A stretch of DNA of 64,000 bases from the NCBI GenBank assembly GCA_907165135.1, contig OU015568.1, positions 13,710,501 through 13,774,500 of the forward strand, in the 5' to 3' direction. Source of the DNA: Oikopleura dioica. Its lineage: Eukaryota; Chordata; Appendicularia; Copelata; Oikopleuridae. A program made the translations under genes and the position numbers. The notes below the pieces were generated by a model. The model was not told the origin of the DNA and made no database searches. It saw only the letters and a list, made by a program, of their open reading frames with translations. Shown piece by piece: positions 39,294 through 52,548 of the stretch. Position 1 is the stretch's first letter, and the number at the start of each line of letters is the position of its first letter.

Positions 39294-42200
39294 GACGATT
39301 TCAAATAACTCGTTCAAAAATTTTTTCTAACAACCCCTTTTTTTGTGCTTATTTGAAAGAGCGTGAAAAACTGGTCCAGAAAATGCTGGTCTTATCATCG
39401 GTGACGTCACGAGTGGCGCGCGGGCGCCCCCTAAAGGTCTAATTAGGTTCATTGCGGGCTACGCGATTTCTCCGGTCATGCATATCGCACATGCATGGTT
39501 AGCATCTAGAATTGATCGTCGTGAGCAGGGCTACATGTCCCGGCCAAAATCGTCAAAATCGGACCACGTCTTCACCAGCTGGTTGACCGGCAAATATCTC
39601 AAAATGACAAAATCACTTACTTTTGATAAAGGCAACCTACCGATGGAAGTAGGGGGTTGCCCTGGACTCGAGCCCGAATTACTGCCGTATTCGGCAACTA
39701 AGTGCCGGAGGACCTCCCGGAGGACTCTTCTGCTGGAAGAAAAGCTGCTGGAAGACTAATATTAAAAATATAAATACAAATAAAATTTAAAGCCATGATT
39801 GGATAGTAATTGCCGTATTCAGCCACTTAGTACCGGAGGACCTCCCGGAGGACCCCTCTGCTGGAAGAAAAGCTGCTGGAAGACCAATTTTTAAAAATAA
39901 AAATACAAATATAAAGCCTGGATTGGCTTAATATTGTCTAATAAGCCGCATTGAGCCACTTTTTGCCGGATGACCTCCCGGAAGACCCGCCTACTGAAAA
40001 ACCGACTGCTGGTAAGCCAATATTTAAAAAAAATTAATAAAAAGCCTTGCCACATCTGGCAAAACTCGATCACTTTAGTTCATACGCCAGTTCATACTTT
40101 TCAATCAGACTCAAAGCGAAAACGACCCGAAGGGGAGGCCACGCCCGTTCATCCTTTACAATCAGAGTCAGGGCGAAGCCGACCCGAAGGGAAGGCCACG
40201 CCCGTTCATTCTTTTCAATCAGAGTCAGGGCGAAGCCGACCCGAAGAAATGGCAACGTCTAATCATTTTATTCACTAAGAGTCAATGCGAATAAGATTGA
40301 AGAAATCTTCTCTGGTTTGCTTTCAGATTTTTGTAAATGAATGAAAATGAACGGGCGTCTGGCACTTAGTGCCTGAATACTGCAATAACTAGCCAATTAT
40401 GGCTTTAAATTTTATTTGTATATATATTTTTAATAGTAGTCTTCCATCAGCTTTTCTTCCACCAGAGGAGTCCTCGGGTCGGCTTCGCCCTTTTTCTGAT
40501 TAAAAAGAATGAACGGGATTGGCCTCCCCTTCGGGTCGGCCTCGCCCTTACTTTGATTTAAAAGAATGAACGGGCGAAGCCGACCCGAAGATTACCAGAG
40601 ACCTTACTCTGATTGAAAAGAATGAACGGGATTGGCGTCCCCTTCGGATCGGCTTCGCCCTTACTCTGATTTAAAAGAATGAACGGGCGTTGCCTCCCCT
40701 TCGGGTCGGCTTCGCCCTTACTCTGATTGAAAAGAATGAACGGGCGTTGCCTCCCCTTCGGGTCGGCTTCGCCCTTACTCTGATTGAAAAGAATGAACGG
40801 GCGTGGCCTCCCCTTCGGGTCGGCTTCGCCCTGACTCTAATTGAAAGGAATGAACGGGCGCGGCCCCCCTTCGGGTCGGCTTCGTATTTACTCTGATTGA
40901 AAAGAATGAACGGGATTGGCCTCCCCTTCGGGTCGGCTTCGCCCTTAATCTGATAAAAAGAATGAACAGGCGTGGCCTCCCCTTCGAGTCGGCTTCGCCC
41001 TGACTCTGATTGTAAAGGATGAACGGGCGTGGCCTTCCCTTCGGGTCGGCCTCGCCCTTACTTTGATTTAAAAGAATGAACGGGCGAAGCCGACCCGAAG
41101 ATTACCAGAGACCTTACTCTGATTGAAAAGAATGAACGGGATTGGCGTCCCCTTCGGATCGGCTTCGCCCTTACTCTGATTTAAAAGAATGAACGGGCGT
41201 TGCCTCCCCTTCGGGTCGGCTTCGCCCTTACTCTGATTGAAAAGAATGAACGGGCGTTGCCTCCCCTTCGGGTCGGCTTCGCCCTTACTCTGATTGAAAA
41301 GAATGAACGGGCGTGGCCTCCCCTTCGGGTCGGCTTCGCCCTGACTCTAATTGAAAGGAATGAACGGGCGCGGCCCCCCTTCGGGTCGGCTTCGTATTTA
41401 CTCTGATTGAAAAGAATGAACGGGATTGGCCTCCCCTTCGGGTCGGCTTCGCCCTTAATCTGATAAAAAGAATGAACAGGCGTGGCCTCCCCTTCGAGTC
41501 GGCTTCGCCCTGACTCTGATTGTAAAGGATGAACGGGCGTGGCCTTCCCTTCGGGTCGGCTTCGCCCTGACTCTGATTGTAAAGGATGAACGGGCGTGGC
41601 CTCCCCTTCGGGTCGGCTTCGCCCTGACTCTAATTGAAAGGAATGAACGGGCGCGGCCCCCCTTCGGGTCGACTTCGTATTTACTCTGATTGAAAAGAAT
41701 GAACGGGATTGGCCTCCCCTTCGGGTCGGCTTCGCCCTGACTCTGATTGAAAAGAATGAACGGGCGTGGCCTTCCCTTCGGGTCGGCTTCGCCCTGACTC
41801 TGATTGTAAAGGATGAACGGGCGTGGCCTCCCCTTCGGGTCGTTTTCGCTTTGAGTCTGATTGAAAAGTATGAACTGGCGTATGAACTAAAGTGATCGAG
41901 TTTTGCCAGATGTGGCAAGGCTTTTTATTAATTTTTTTTAAATATTGGCTTACCAGCAGTCGGTTTTTCAGTAGGCGGGTCCTCCAGGAGATCATCCGGC
42001 AAAGTGGCTAAATGCGGCTTATTAGACAATTTTTAGCCAATCCAGGCTTTATATTTGTATTTTTATTTTTAAAAATTGGTCTTTCAGCAGCTTTTCTTCC
42101 AGTAGAGGGGTCTTCCGGGTGGTTCTCCGGCACTAAGTGGCTGAATACGGCAATTACTATCCAATCATGGCTTTAAATTTTATTTGTATTTATATTTTTT

Positions 42201-42666
42201 AATATTAGTCTTCCAGCAGCTTTTCTTCCAGCAGAGGAGTCCTCCGGGAGGTCCTCCGGCACTAAGTGGCCGAATACGGCAGTAATTCGGGCTCGAGTCC
42301 AGGGCAACCCCTACTTCCATCGGTAGGTTGCCTTTATCAAAAGTAAGTGATTTTGTCATTTTGAGATATTTGCCGGTCAACCAGCTGGTGAAGACGTGGT
42401 CCGATTTTGACGATTTTGGCCGGGACATGTAGCCCTGCTCACGACGATCAATTCTAGATGCTAACCATGCATGTGCGATATGCATGACCGGAGAAATCGC
42501 GTAGCCCGCAATGAACCTAATTAGACCTTTAGGGGCGCCCGCGCGCCACTCGTGACGTCATCGATGATAAGACCAGCATTTTCTGGACCAGTTTTTCACG
42601 CTCTTTCAAATGAGCACAAAAAAGGGGTTGTTAGAAAAAATTTTTAACGAGTTATTTGAAATCGTC
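39294..42666. mobile_element. 3.37-kb foldback element inserted in a polycystin exon
   Basis: Both ends begin GACGATTTCAAATAACTCG and stay near-identical inverted copies for hundreds of bases (TGGTCCAGAAAATGCTGGTC, ACATGTAGCCCTGCTCACG inverted). Flanked by TAT at 39291-39293 and 42667-42669. The core is filled by tandem repeats. In the host gene's direction the element brings an in-frame TAA four codons after entry (DDFK then stop). No transposase frame; long frames in the core are repeat artefacts. Confidence 0.88.
40480..41870. repeat. Tandem array of short GC-rich repeats with a 510-bp duplication
   Basis: Degenerate units of about 60-64 bp containing CCCCTTCGGGTCGGCTTCGC and AAAAGAATGAACGGGCG. 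A block starting near 40571 recurs at about 41081, a 510-bp tandem duplication. Inverted units at 40085-40260 form the opposite arm of the host foldback. Confidence 0.85.
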
Positions 42667-45600
42667 TATGGCGACAATAACATTCATAGTCAAGTACATC
42701 ATCGAAAGATTTAAGGCAAAATAGATCGACTGTGCCAGAAGCCGCCAATTTGGATCTGATAGTTGGTCAACCTCTATCCTCATATCTAGCCAGCATAAAG
42801 ATCAAATGAATAAATTGCTTTTACCTGAAGGTTTTAGATATCCTTGCCAGATGATGATGAAAAACGTTTTCATAAGAGATCGGAAAATAAATGACGAGTA
42901 ACGGAAAATAATGAAAATGACGCAGGATAATCCAAATTGAATCGGCAAAAGTGCCAAAACGAAGGGAGCCAGGCTCTTTTTCAACTGTTTGAGGATACTT
43001 TTATACTCTGAAAACAAAATAATAATTGTTCTTTTCGAAAACTCTTACGTCCAACAGCATTCAAAGTCGATAAAATGTGTATCAGCAGAAAGCTGTGGAG
43101 GAAGGAAGACATGGCAACGAGGGATATAAAATGATGCTGTACCAAAAATACTGAGGAAAATTTGGGAGCGCCTTTTGGGTCCAGAACAAAATTTTCGATT
43201 CCTTTTGATAGAAACTGAGCTCTGAGAATGATTAAGCCAAGAATAGTAACGTCGAGGGCGAATAAAATGATCTTGTAGAGTGACAAAAAACTGAGCTGAC
43301 GATTTTTAATCATGGCGATGATTTCTTTTGTTTCGACGAGAAGAAGAACCAAGAGAATAGTAAGACTGAGAGAGAATGTGTAGTCAGATAATTCAGTGTT
43401 TTTGAGCTGCTGAATATTCTTTGAACAGGCTTTTTTCATGGAAGTTTCAGTTCTTCTAATGAATGTTAACTTTAATTTTGAAGCCTTACCAGAGTTGGCA
43501 AAATCGCACCGCCTTCGACGAATTCGAAAATGACCCGAAGTTTTACAAAAGAGTTGATATTCATGTTCAAAAAACTTTGTTCGAAAATCAGAAGCTTCGT
43601 TTTTTGATCGAACCATGCGTTTTTCCGAAGATAATTGAGCATATATTCAGCACTTTCTTTTGAAGTCCCGAGATCGGAAGTAAATTCGCAAGTATTTGAG
43701 GACAACCGATTGGGAGTCTGAAGATAGATGTCGGACGAAAGAGTTGATCTCGTCTCGGAGAAGTAGGAAGACAGTAGCGGGGATTTTCTCATTTTGCGCA
43801 TTGTTCTTTTGGTGGCATTCGGCTGAACATGCCAGTCGGTTGTGAAAAAGCCGCATTGGTCTCGATGCTGCTTGAGCGAAGATGGCCCAAGTCGGAAATT
43901 CACGCCGTCTCGAGCAAAAGCTTTATCTTTCTTTCTCGGTATTTCGCCATTACTGTAGTTTCTAGCATGAATAAGAGGCAAAATTTCGTTCTCCAGAAGA
44001 TCCCAAGTTGACTGGACATGAAGTTGTGTTTTACCAGGAATGATGGAGATTTTGTCGCGAAAATTTTTGTCCAGATCGTATTTTTCGGCGGGAACGATGA
44101 CTGTTGAAAGCCCGTAAAGACTCAGTGTCAGGAAGAAGTACGAAAAGAAGCGCCTAAGAGTGATTTTCAGATCCATTCTGTGTTTTGAAGTATAGACCAA
44201 TTTGGTAATCGCTGCTCGATCTAGGAAGGATTTGACTGGTTCTTTGTACTTTCCCTGCTCGTATTCGTTCGATTGCTTGATAAAAATATATTCTTGGTTA
44301 TTTGCATCGATGGTTTTAGACGCGAAAGAAACTATGAGTGGATTCAACAAGAGTTCAACAAAAATAAAGAAATAGTTTGTGGTCATCCATAATTCGAAGT
44401 TAATTTCGCTAAAAATCGGTTCAAACGGTTGATTTATCCTATGTGTATTTAAGATGTCGTAAGATATGAACCTAGTCTGAGTATTGAAGCTCGAACAAGA
44501 GTCATCAAAGCCATAGAAGTTAAACCAATAAATATTAATAGATATGATGTGCAAATAAATGTACTCCCCTTTCTATGGACCGTCAATAAGAAGCGTCGAC
44601 TGTAAAATTGGATTGGCAATAATAAAACCTCTATCAAAATTGTATGAAGTTGAAGTCTTCGACTCTGAGTCGATAAAGTAAAAGGACCAAAGACAAGAAA
44701 TTTCGGAGAAACAAATATCTCTGCAATCAATTTTTCATTCAGGAAAAAATGCATGGATAAACAGACGGATAAAACGAGGGGAAAAGCAGCAAAAATAACC
44801 CTGGAAGATTTTGAAATTTCACTGTGTCTTTTCGATACAGCCGGTCCGAGCCAATGATTATTCTCTAAATATATTTCGAATTGGCTTTCTCGTTGAGGAG
44901 GATGAGGATCCTGGTGAACATCTTTCGAAGAAACGCAGTCTGTTTCTATAACTGAAATTTCATCGTCCAAGTCAAAAATAACAGTGGACTCGTGCCACGC
45001 AATGTCTTCGATGGATCCTTTTGAATACTCCTTGGGGAACGTGTGAACGAAGAAGAATGATATTTTCCGTGGAAGAAACGTTGTTTCTTGTTCTGCATGA
45101 AAATCGACGGAGAGTTTTAGCTCTCTGATTTTCATTATCGGAAGCTGAAGAAGGAAATAGCTCGAGCGGCCGTTTCCGAAAATTCGCTCTGTTTTTGAAC
45201 CTAGATAAAATTCAACTCGGTCCGCATTTCCCAAGAGATCGTCGTAGAAAATTTCCATTTTGAGCATCTTCGGAGCTTGGCTTAGAGAGAATCTCGTGTC
45301 GATTTCGATTATATAGAATCCAGCTGTGCTAAAATTTCGAAGTATCGCAGGTGGATGCAGAATACTGGCCTTTTCGTTCAGTCTGTCAATGTGACGAGAC
45401 CGGAGAAGCAAGAATATCCAGAAAATGATGAAGAGAATCGGAAAAAGTTTCACGCTCACTGTTATTATTTCGTTCACAATCAATGTATAATAGCTCTCAA
45501 TTGTCGTAAATTTGCCCGATCTTGAAGTCAGTTTGTCTCTACTTTCGATTTCACAGGAGCACTTGATCTTGCCAGGCCTTGAATCGCTTCTCACAAAGCA

Positions 45601-47716
45601 AGATTGTCTATTCCAATTCTCCAGTTTGTCCGTAACGCAAGAACCAGAAAACAAAGAAATCGTCAAATCCATCTTTTCCGAAAAAGAAGATTGAATGAGC
45701 ACAAAAATTGAGCACTTTTGTCTGGCAAAGCAAAGTTCAATTTCTTTCTCATCAAAGTGCAGCCCAAATGGGTCCCCAACGCAATCTTCCTCCGAACAAA
45801 CAGTGGATGATATTTCTGACTCGTTTTTGAATGCTGGTAAGATCGAGTGGTGCCGGTAGGAAAGTAATTTAGGCTCGGGTAAATACCAGAAATCAACGAA
45901 TACTTCTACTTGTATATTCTCATCAAAATCAAAGAAGAGGAAAAAATCCTCGTTGTTCTCCAAATCGAATCGAAGAACTTCGCCTTTTCCCGGCAAAATC
46001 TCCTTCTTGATTGTTTCAATGATTTCATGATCAAAGGTAACCGATGCTTTGCCTTCATAATTTGCAGAATAAAGAACTCGATTAGCAAGTCTCAAATCAT
46101 CATCGGAGTAAATAAACGGATTCGCTTTTAATTCTGCAAAAAGAGGAACGTCCGAATTTCGTGAATTTGGGAGAAAAATTTCAGTGACGATATCATTTCC
46201 GAGTGCAATGAAATCTGTGGACTCGGTGTCGGACGTAATAGATTCGAGAAGATGGGTTAGGCTGTTCCTGATTGTCACGATATTTTCACTTGATTCTAAA
46301 ATTAAATCGATTCTCGAAGAGCTTATTTTCGTTAAATAATCATCATTGCCGCTCTTCGGTGAGAGCAAATTTGACAATAAATTTTTAGTTCTTGCGGAGA
46401 CCTCACCGATCGCTTCTGCTGCAATTTCTGAGTCATTCATAGCTGCTTCCATTTTCTCCTCAATAACTGTAAGTTCTTGCTCTACAAATCTTTTCAATTC
46501 ATCGTCGTCCATGTTCAGCAAGTCAGCCCCGTCAAAAATAACTGGCTGACATTGGTAAAGTCCGTGTTGTCGCATTGTCACAGAACATGAGCAACTGTAA
46601 TTTCCAACAGTATTGTCACAAAATTCATCGCACAAATGGCTACCAGTCGAGCACTCATCAATATCTTCGCAACTGAAGTCTAAGCAATCATCAAGTCCGA
46701 CGCATAAATCGCCAGAAAACCCGGATTTACAATGACACTCAAAGCCTTTGTGCGTATTCTTACAGACCGAATGTTCAGGACACGGATTCGAGATCAAAAA
46801 GCATTCGTCAATATCGACACATTTCCCGCCAATTTTCTCCATTCCCTCGACACAGTTACACTCAAAACTTCCAACAGTATTGTTGCAGGCCATATTTTCC
46901 GCACATGGATCGACAACACACTCATCTTCATCAATGCATTGAAAACCAGCGCAGTTATCGTATCCTTGGCACATTTCTTCTAGAAACCCAGCGTCACAGG
47001 TGCACTCAAAGCTTGCGAAAATATCTTTACAAGTTGTATGCTCCGGACAAACGGGATCTTCGTCCTTCGCGCACTCGAAAATTTCCTCACAAATGTCACT
47101 TTCTCTAATCAGGCCATCAATACAGTCACAGTTGTAGCTTCCAATGGTGTTATTGCAGATCTCATTCACGAGACATGGACTTTGCAAACATTCGTCCTCG
47201 TCGACGCACTGGAAATTGTCGCAATTTGTTCCTTCACATGAAGCATTTTCGTAACCAGAATCGCAGGTGCATTCATATGTCAAAGGTATGTTTGAACAAG
47301 TCATTGATTTTGGACAAACAGGTTCAGTTGAGTTGCATTCGTTGATATCAACGCATTCTCTGGCGTTCCAATCAAAATATTCGCTTATAAGACAGCAACT
47401 AAAAGTGGCACAGTCGTTGCCAAAACATTTTTCTAAAGAACAGGAGTTACTTTAATAATAAAATGTCTTAAAGTCACCTTCATTCTGTGTTCCTGGATGG
47501 CAGGTGCAGCTAAAATCAACATGATTGCAATCCGCATCCTGCGGGCAGAAGGTTGTATCATCGCAAATATTGACGCCAACTAATATTTCCATGAAAAAAT
47601 TTCGGATATGAAAATATTTTGCTGCCTCGTGAGAAGGAGATGATACATAAACTGTCAGATTTTGTCCTAATGGAAGTAACTTTGTTGGATGAGAATCTGA
47701 GTAAATAGAAATATCA
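42667..47716 (-). CDS. Polycystin-1-like receptor/channel, central part
   Basis: Exons include 47478-47716, a long exon from 47432 down to about 44450, one to about 43487, 43049 to about 43475, 42825-43007 and 42667-42785. Order: several EGF-like modules, many calcium-binding (DIDECFLISNPCPEHSVC, DEDECVVDPCAENMAC), a long extracellular region, a GPS-like motif (NRQSCFVR...IKCSCEI), first membrane segment (LFPILFIIFWIFLLL), a PLAT domain (AGFYIIEIDTRFSLSQAPK), further membrane segments, the polycystin domain (STWDLLENEILPLIHARNYS, AWFDQKTKLLIFEQSFLNMN) and the last channel segments ending MYLTMNVIVAI. Junctions near 44450 and 43480 do not close with canonical sites in my reading. Both ends are cut by transposons. 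A ciliary or cell-surface mechanosensor is the family role. Confidence 0.85.
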
Positions 47717-47869
47717 GGCTCAGGTCAATATTCGGAGTTACCATGGATTGGAGCATTTTTTTTGGAGTGAGTTCTGTTTTTCGTTTCTAAAGTGGAGGAA
47801 CTTTTTTTGGAGTTACACCGCAAAAAAATTTTAAGGCGACGTTAGACGGATTTTTATTTTCTCAGTGGA

Positions 47870-48180
47870 ATTTTTGGACCTTCTTCTTTATCCGCGGTTC
47901 TATTTTTTTGATGGGTTTCATTTGGATTAGTTTATATATCCGTGGTTTTATTTTTTTGATGGGTTTCATTTGGACTTGTTTATCTATCCGCGGTTCTATT
48001 TTTTTGATTAATTTTATTTGGACTTGTTAATTTATCCGCGTTTCTATTTTTTTGGTTGGTTTCATTTGGACGAGTTTTATTATCCGCGGTTCTATTTTTT
48101 TTAATTGGATTCATTTGGACTAGTTTTTTATCCGCGGTTACTATTATTTTAATCGATTCGATTTAATGGAATGAAAATAG
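47870..48180. repeat. Left subterminal tandem repeats of the giant element
   Basis: About five copies of a 55-60-bp unit with TTTGATGGGTTTCATTTGGA and TATCCGCGGTTCTATTTTT. Counterpart on the right at 62850-63130. Confidence 0.7.
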
Positions 48181-48410
48181 TGATGAATAGCCAAAAAAGT
48201 GAGGTAAATGTCAATGAAAAAATTCAGTGTATAAGCAGGGTTCGTGGGCCCGGGAGGGCCGCGCGCGCGATTGGCTGAAAATGGCTAATTCTCTTCTTCT
48301 GTTTCCGCGGTTTGCGCTTCAGCGACGGCTATATTGAACTTCAGCGATGACACCGGTAACGTTTGTCATCATTTATTTTTAGGGGATTGAGAATACTTGC
48401 TTTTTTCCGC

Positions 48411-51150
48411 GGTCATTTGGTCAATGAAGCTGGATTTTTTGTCGTCGTTTTTCAAATGAAGGTTATTTTCTAAGTGTGAATGAATTTTTGGGGCTCAACG
48501 GGGTGCATACACGTCGACTGTTCCATCATTGCTACGAATCTAGGTTATTTTAGGTGTGTTATTGAATAAAAGGGGCGCAGGGGGTACATCAACGTCGACT
48601 GTTCCATCATTGCTACGAATCTAGCACCGCTAACGTTTGTGAACGTTTATTTTTAGGGGGTGAGAATACTTGCTTTTTCCGCGGTCGATTGGTCGATGAA
48701 GCTGGTTTCATTTTCGTCGTTTACTAAATGAAGGTTATTTTTTGTGTTATGAATTTATGGGGTTCTACGGGGTACATAAACGTCGACTATTCCATCATTG
48801 CTACGAATCTAGCACCGGTAACGTTTGTCAACGTTTATTTCTAGGGGGTGAGAATACTTGTTATTTTCCGCGGTCGATTGGTCGATGAAGCTGGTTTCAA
48901 TTTCGTTGTTTTCTAAATGAAGGTTTTTTTCGGTGTGTTTATGAATTTTGGGGGCTCACCCCAACTTTCGTTTATTTTTAGGGGTGAGAATACTTGCTTT
49001 TTTTCGCGATCGATTGGTGGATGGAGCTGGTTTCGTTTTCGTCGTTTTCTAAATGATGGTTATTTTCGGTCTATTTGTGAATTTTGGGGGCTCACGGGGT
49101 ACATAAACGTCGACTGTTCCATCATTGCTACGAATTTAGCACCGGTAACGTTTGTCAACGTTTATATTTAGGGGTTGAGAATACTTGCTATTTTCCGCGG
49201 TTGTTAGGTTGATCGAGTTGGTTTCGTTTTCGTCGTCATCTAAATGAAGGTTATTTTCTGTGTGTAAAAAAATTTTTGGGGGGTCTACGGGGTGCATAAA
49301 CGTCGACTGTTCCATCATTGCTACGAATCTAGCACCGGTAACGTTTGTCAACGTTTATTTTTAGGGGGTGAGAATACTTGCTTTTTTCCGCGGTTGTTAG
49401 GTTGATCGAGTTGGTTTCGTTTTCGTCGTCATCTAAATGAAGGTTATTTTCTGTGTGTAAAAAAATTTTTGGGGGCTCACGGGGTACATAAACGTCGACT
49501 GTTCCATCATTGCTACGAATTTAGCACCGGTAACGTTTGTCAACGTTTATTTTTAGGGGTTGAGAATACTTGCTATTTTCCGCGGTTGTTAGGTTGATCG
49601 AGTTGGTTTCCTTTTCGTCGTCATCTAAATGAAGGTAATTTTCTGTGTGTAAAAAAATTTTTGGGGGCTCTACGGAGGGTTGCATAAACGTCGACTGTTC
49701 CATTATTGCTACGAATCTAGCACCGGTAACGTTTGTCAACGTTTATTTCTAGGGGTGAGAATACTTGTTATTTTCCGCGGTCGATTGGTCGATGAAGCTG
49801 GTTTCAATTTCGTTGTTTTCTAAATGAAGGTTTTTTCGGTGTGTTTATGAATTTTGGGGCTCACCCCAACTTTCGTTTATTTTTAGGGGTGAGAATACTT
49901 GCTTTTTTTCGCGATCGATTGGTGGATGGAGCTGGTTTCGTTTTCGTCGTTTTCTAAATGATGGTTATTTTCGGTCTATTTGTGAATTTTGGGGGCTCAC
50001 GGGGTACATAAACGTCGACTGTTCCATCATTGCTACGAATTTAGCACCGGTAACGTTTGTCAACGTTTATTTTTAGGGGTTGAGAATACTTGCTATTTTC
50101 CGCGGTTGTTAGGTTGATCGAGTTGGTTTCGTTTTCGTCGTCATCTAAATGAAGGTTATTTTCTGTGTGTAAAAAAATTTTTGGGGGGTCTACGGGGTGC
50201 ATAAACGTCGACTGTTCCATCATTGCTACGAATCTAGCACCGGTAACGTTTGTCAACGTTTATTTTTAGGGGTGAGAATACTTGCTTTTTCCGCGGTTGT
50301 TAGGTTGATCGAGTTGGTTTCGTTTTCGTCGTCATCTAAATGAAGGTTATTTTCTGTGTGTAAAAAAATTTTTGGGGGCTCAGGGGGTATATAAACGTCG
50401 ACTGTTCCATCATTGCTACGAATTTAGCACCGGTAACGTTTGTCAACGTTTATTTTTAGGGGTTGAGAATACTTGCTATTTTCCGCGGTTGTTAGGTTGA
50501 TCGAGTTGGTTTCCTTTTCGTCGTCATCTAAATGAAGGTAATTTTCTGTGTGTAAAAAAATTTTTGGGGGCTCTACGGAGGGTTGCATAAACGTCGACTG
50601 TTCCATCATTGCTACGAATCTAGCACCGGTAACGTTTGTCAACGTTTATTTCTAGGGGGTGAGAATACTTGTTATTTTCCGCGGTCGATTGGTCGATGAA
50701 GCTGGTTTCAATTTCGTTGTTTTCTAAATGAAGGTTATTTTCGGTGTGTTTATGAATTTTGGGGGCTCACGGGGTACATAAACGTCGCCTGTTCCATCAT
50801 TGCTACGAATCTAGCACCGGTAACGTTTGTCAACGTTTATTTTTAGGGGGTTTGAGAATACTTGCTTTTTCCGCGGTCGTTTGGTCGATGGAGCTGGTTT
50901 CGTTTTCGTCGTTTTCTAAATGATGGTTATTTTCTGTGTTATGAATTTAAGGGGCTCTACGGGGTTCATAAACGTCGACTGTTCCATCATTGCTACGAAT
51001 CTAGCACCGGTAACGTTTGTCAACGTTTATTTTTAGGGGGTTTGAGAATACTTGCTTTTTCCGCGGTCGTTTGGTCGATGGAGCTGTTTTCGTTTTCGTC
51101 GTTTTCTAAATGATGGTTATTTTCTGTGTTTTAAATTTAAGGGATCCCCC
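48411..51150. repeat. Satellite array of about 190-bp units, left block
   Basis: Each unit contains GTCGACTGTTCCATCATTGC, then AGCACCGGTAACGTTTGTCA, GAGAATACTTGCTTTTTCCG and a CGTCGTTTTCTAAATGAAGG-like piece. About 13 units. Segments near 48830-49340 recur near 49740-50250, a higher-order period of about 0.91 kb. Confidence 0.9.
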
Positions 51151-52548
51151 CTCCGTTTTCGTCATTTTCAACGGCGAACTTCATTTTTCTGGGATTACAA
51201 TTTTATGCGTGCAATAGTGCAAATGAAAGCTCGTTCATTGCGGTTTATTCTCTAGTACAGAGATAAAAATCCATAGACGCAAACCTACCACAGGGAGGCG
51301 CTGAAGTTTGTGTATTTTGAAAAAACGCTGTTTTTGGCCATTTTCACCGGCAAACTACTTTTTTTAGAGCTTAGCTAGAATTAAGCGGAGTTAAAATTCA
51401 GAAAGAGTAAAGCTTAATCTTAAAACTCTAGTACAGAGAAGTCATTTGGTCTAGTAAAAAAAATTTTCTTTTAAACGACCTAGTGTACCCATATTTTGCG
51501 TTTTTTGGTTTTTTGCTCTCTAGCGCCAACATTAGGCCGAAATTTCTAGTTCGGTTATTCTTATTAAGGATATAAGCTATGAATTTGAACTTTCGTAGCG
51601 CCTAAATGCGTAGTAGGATCATTTTCATTTCAAAAGCAATCCTACCTAAAAATGCACGCAAAACTCAAATATGGTATTTTTAAAAAAAAATTTATTGAAA
51701 ATTTTCCTTTTAGAGCGATTTCAAATCTTACTCTCTCGATTTCTCGAAATTTTTCCATTGAATCGCTAAAACTAAACCGTGTCTTTTATTTCGATGATGT
51801 TAAGCTAAAAAATTGACGGGCTTTTATTTTGAAAGTCTTTCGAATTTTTATTCTAGCGTTTTCCTCTTTCTTGCTCGTGTTTTTCTTCTTTTTGTGCTTT
51901 TTCGCGTGCAACCAATCAAAGCGCTCCGCTCAACCGCGCCACTCTCACGGAAAAGAGGAGTCGCCCAGCGCGCCGCTTTTTACACTATTCGCGCGCTTGG
52001 TAAGCCTCATGAAAATGGCTCTAAAATCGGTTTCGGTCGGAATTAGGGAAAACTGATCCGTCAATTTTGTAGATAAGGGTTAAGAGAAGTTATTTATCGA
52101 AAAAACTGGACCGATTTAGTGGAAAAAATTCGAGGAATCGAGAGAGTAAGATTTGAAATCGCTCTAAAAGGAAAATTTTAAATAAAAATTTTTTTAAAAG
52201 TACCATATTTGAGTTTTGCGTGCATTTTTAGGTAGGATTACTTTTGAAAAGAAAATGATCCTACTTCGCATTTAGGCGCTACGAAAGTTCAAATTCATAG
52301 CTTATATCCTTAAGGAAGTTTTAAGCTTTCGAAAGACCCCTTGTATGTCTTATTTCGATGACATTGAAAAACCGAAAAAAATTCCAACAAATTTCATGCA
52401 TTTTTGAAATTTTTGAAGGCTAAAATTCTGAGGAAAGATGTTCATAAGGGGATCATATGATACATCAAAATGATCCTTAGAACACGAGGAATCTGAAAAT
52501 ATCAAATTTAGACCCTTATCCAGTAATTGAAAAAACAGGGAGAAATCT
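51151..52548. mobile_element. Foldback-containing insertion splitting the satellite
   Basis: Non-satellite DNA between two satellite blocks. Long inverted repeat at 51565-52312 (TAAGGATATAAGCTATGAAT and its inverse; TTTAGAGCGATTTCAAATCT and its inverse). No coding region supported. Confidence 0.7.

Noticed and set aside
40080-41880. CRISPR-like appearance of short regular repeats
   Set aside because: Repeats are contiguous and degenerate without unique spacers, in a eukaryotic genome.
41181-41918. Long minus-strand open frame (about 245 codons) in the 3.37-kb foldback
   Set aside because: It is a translation of GC-rich tandem repeats with a period divisible by three; the opposite strand is open too, and it has no domain or splice context.
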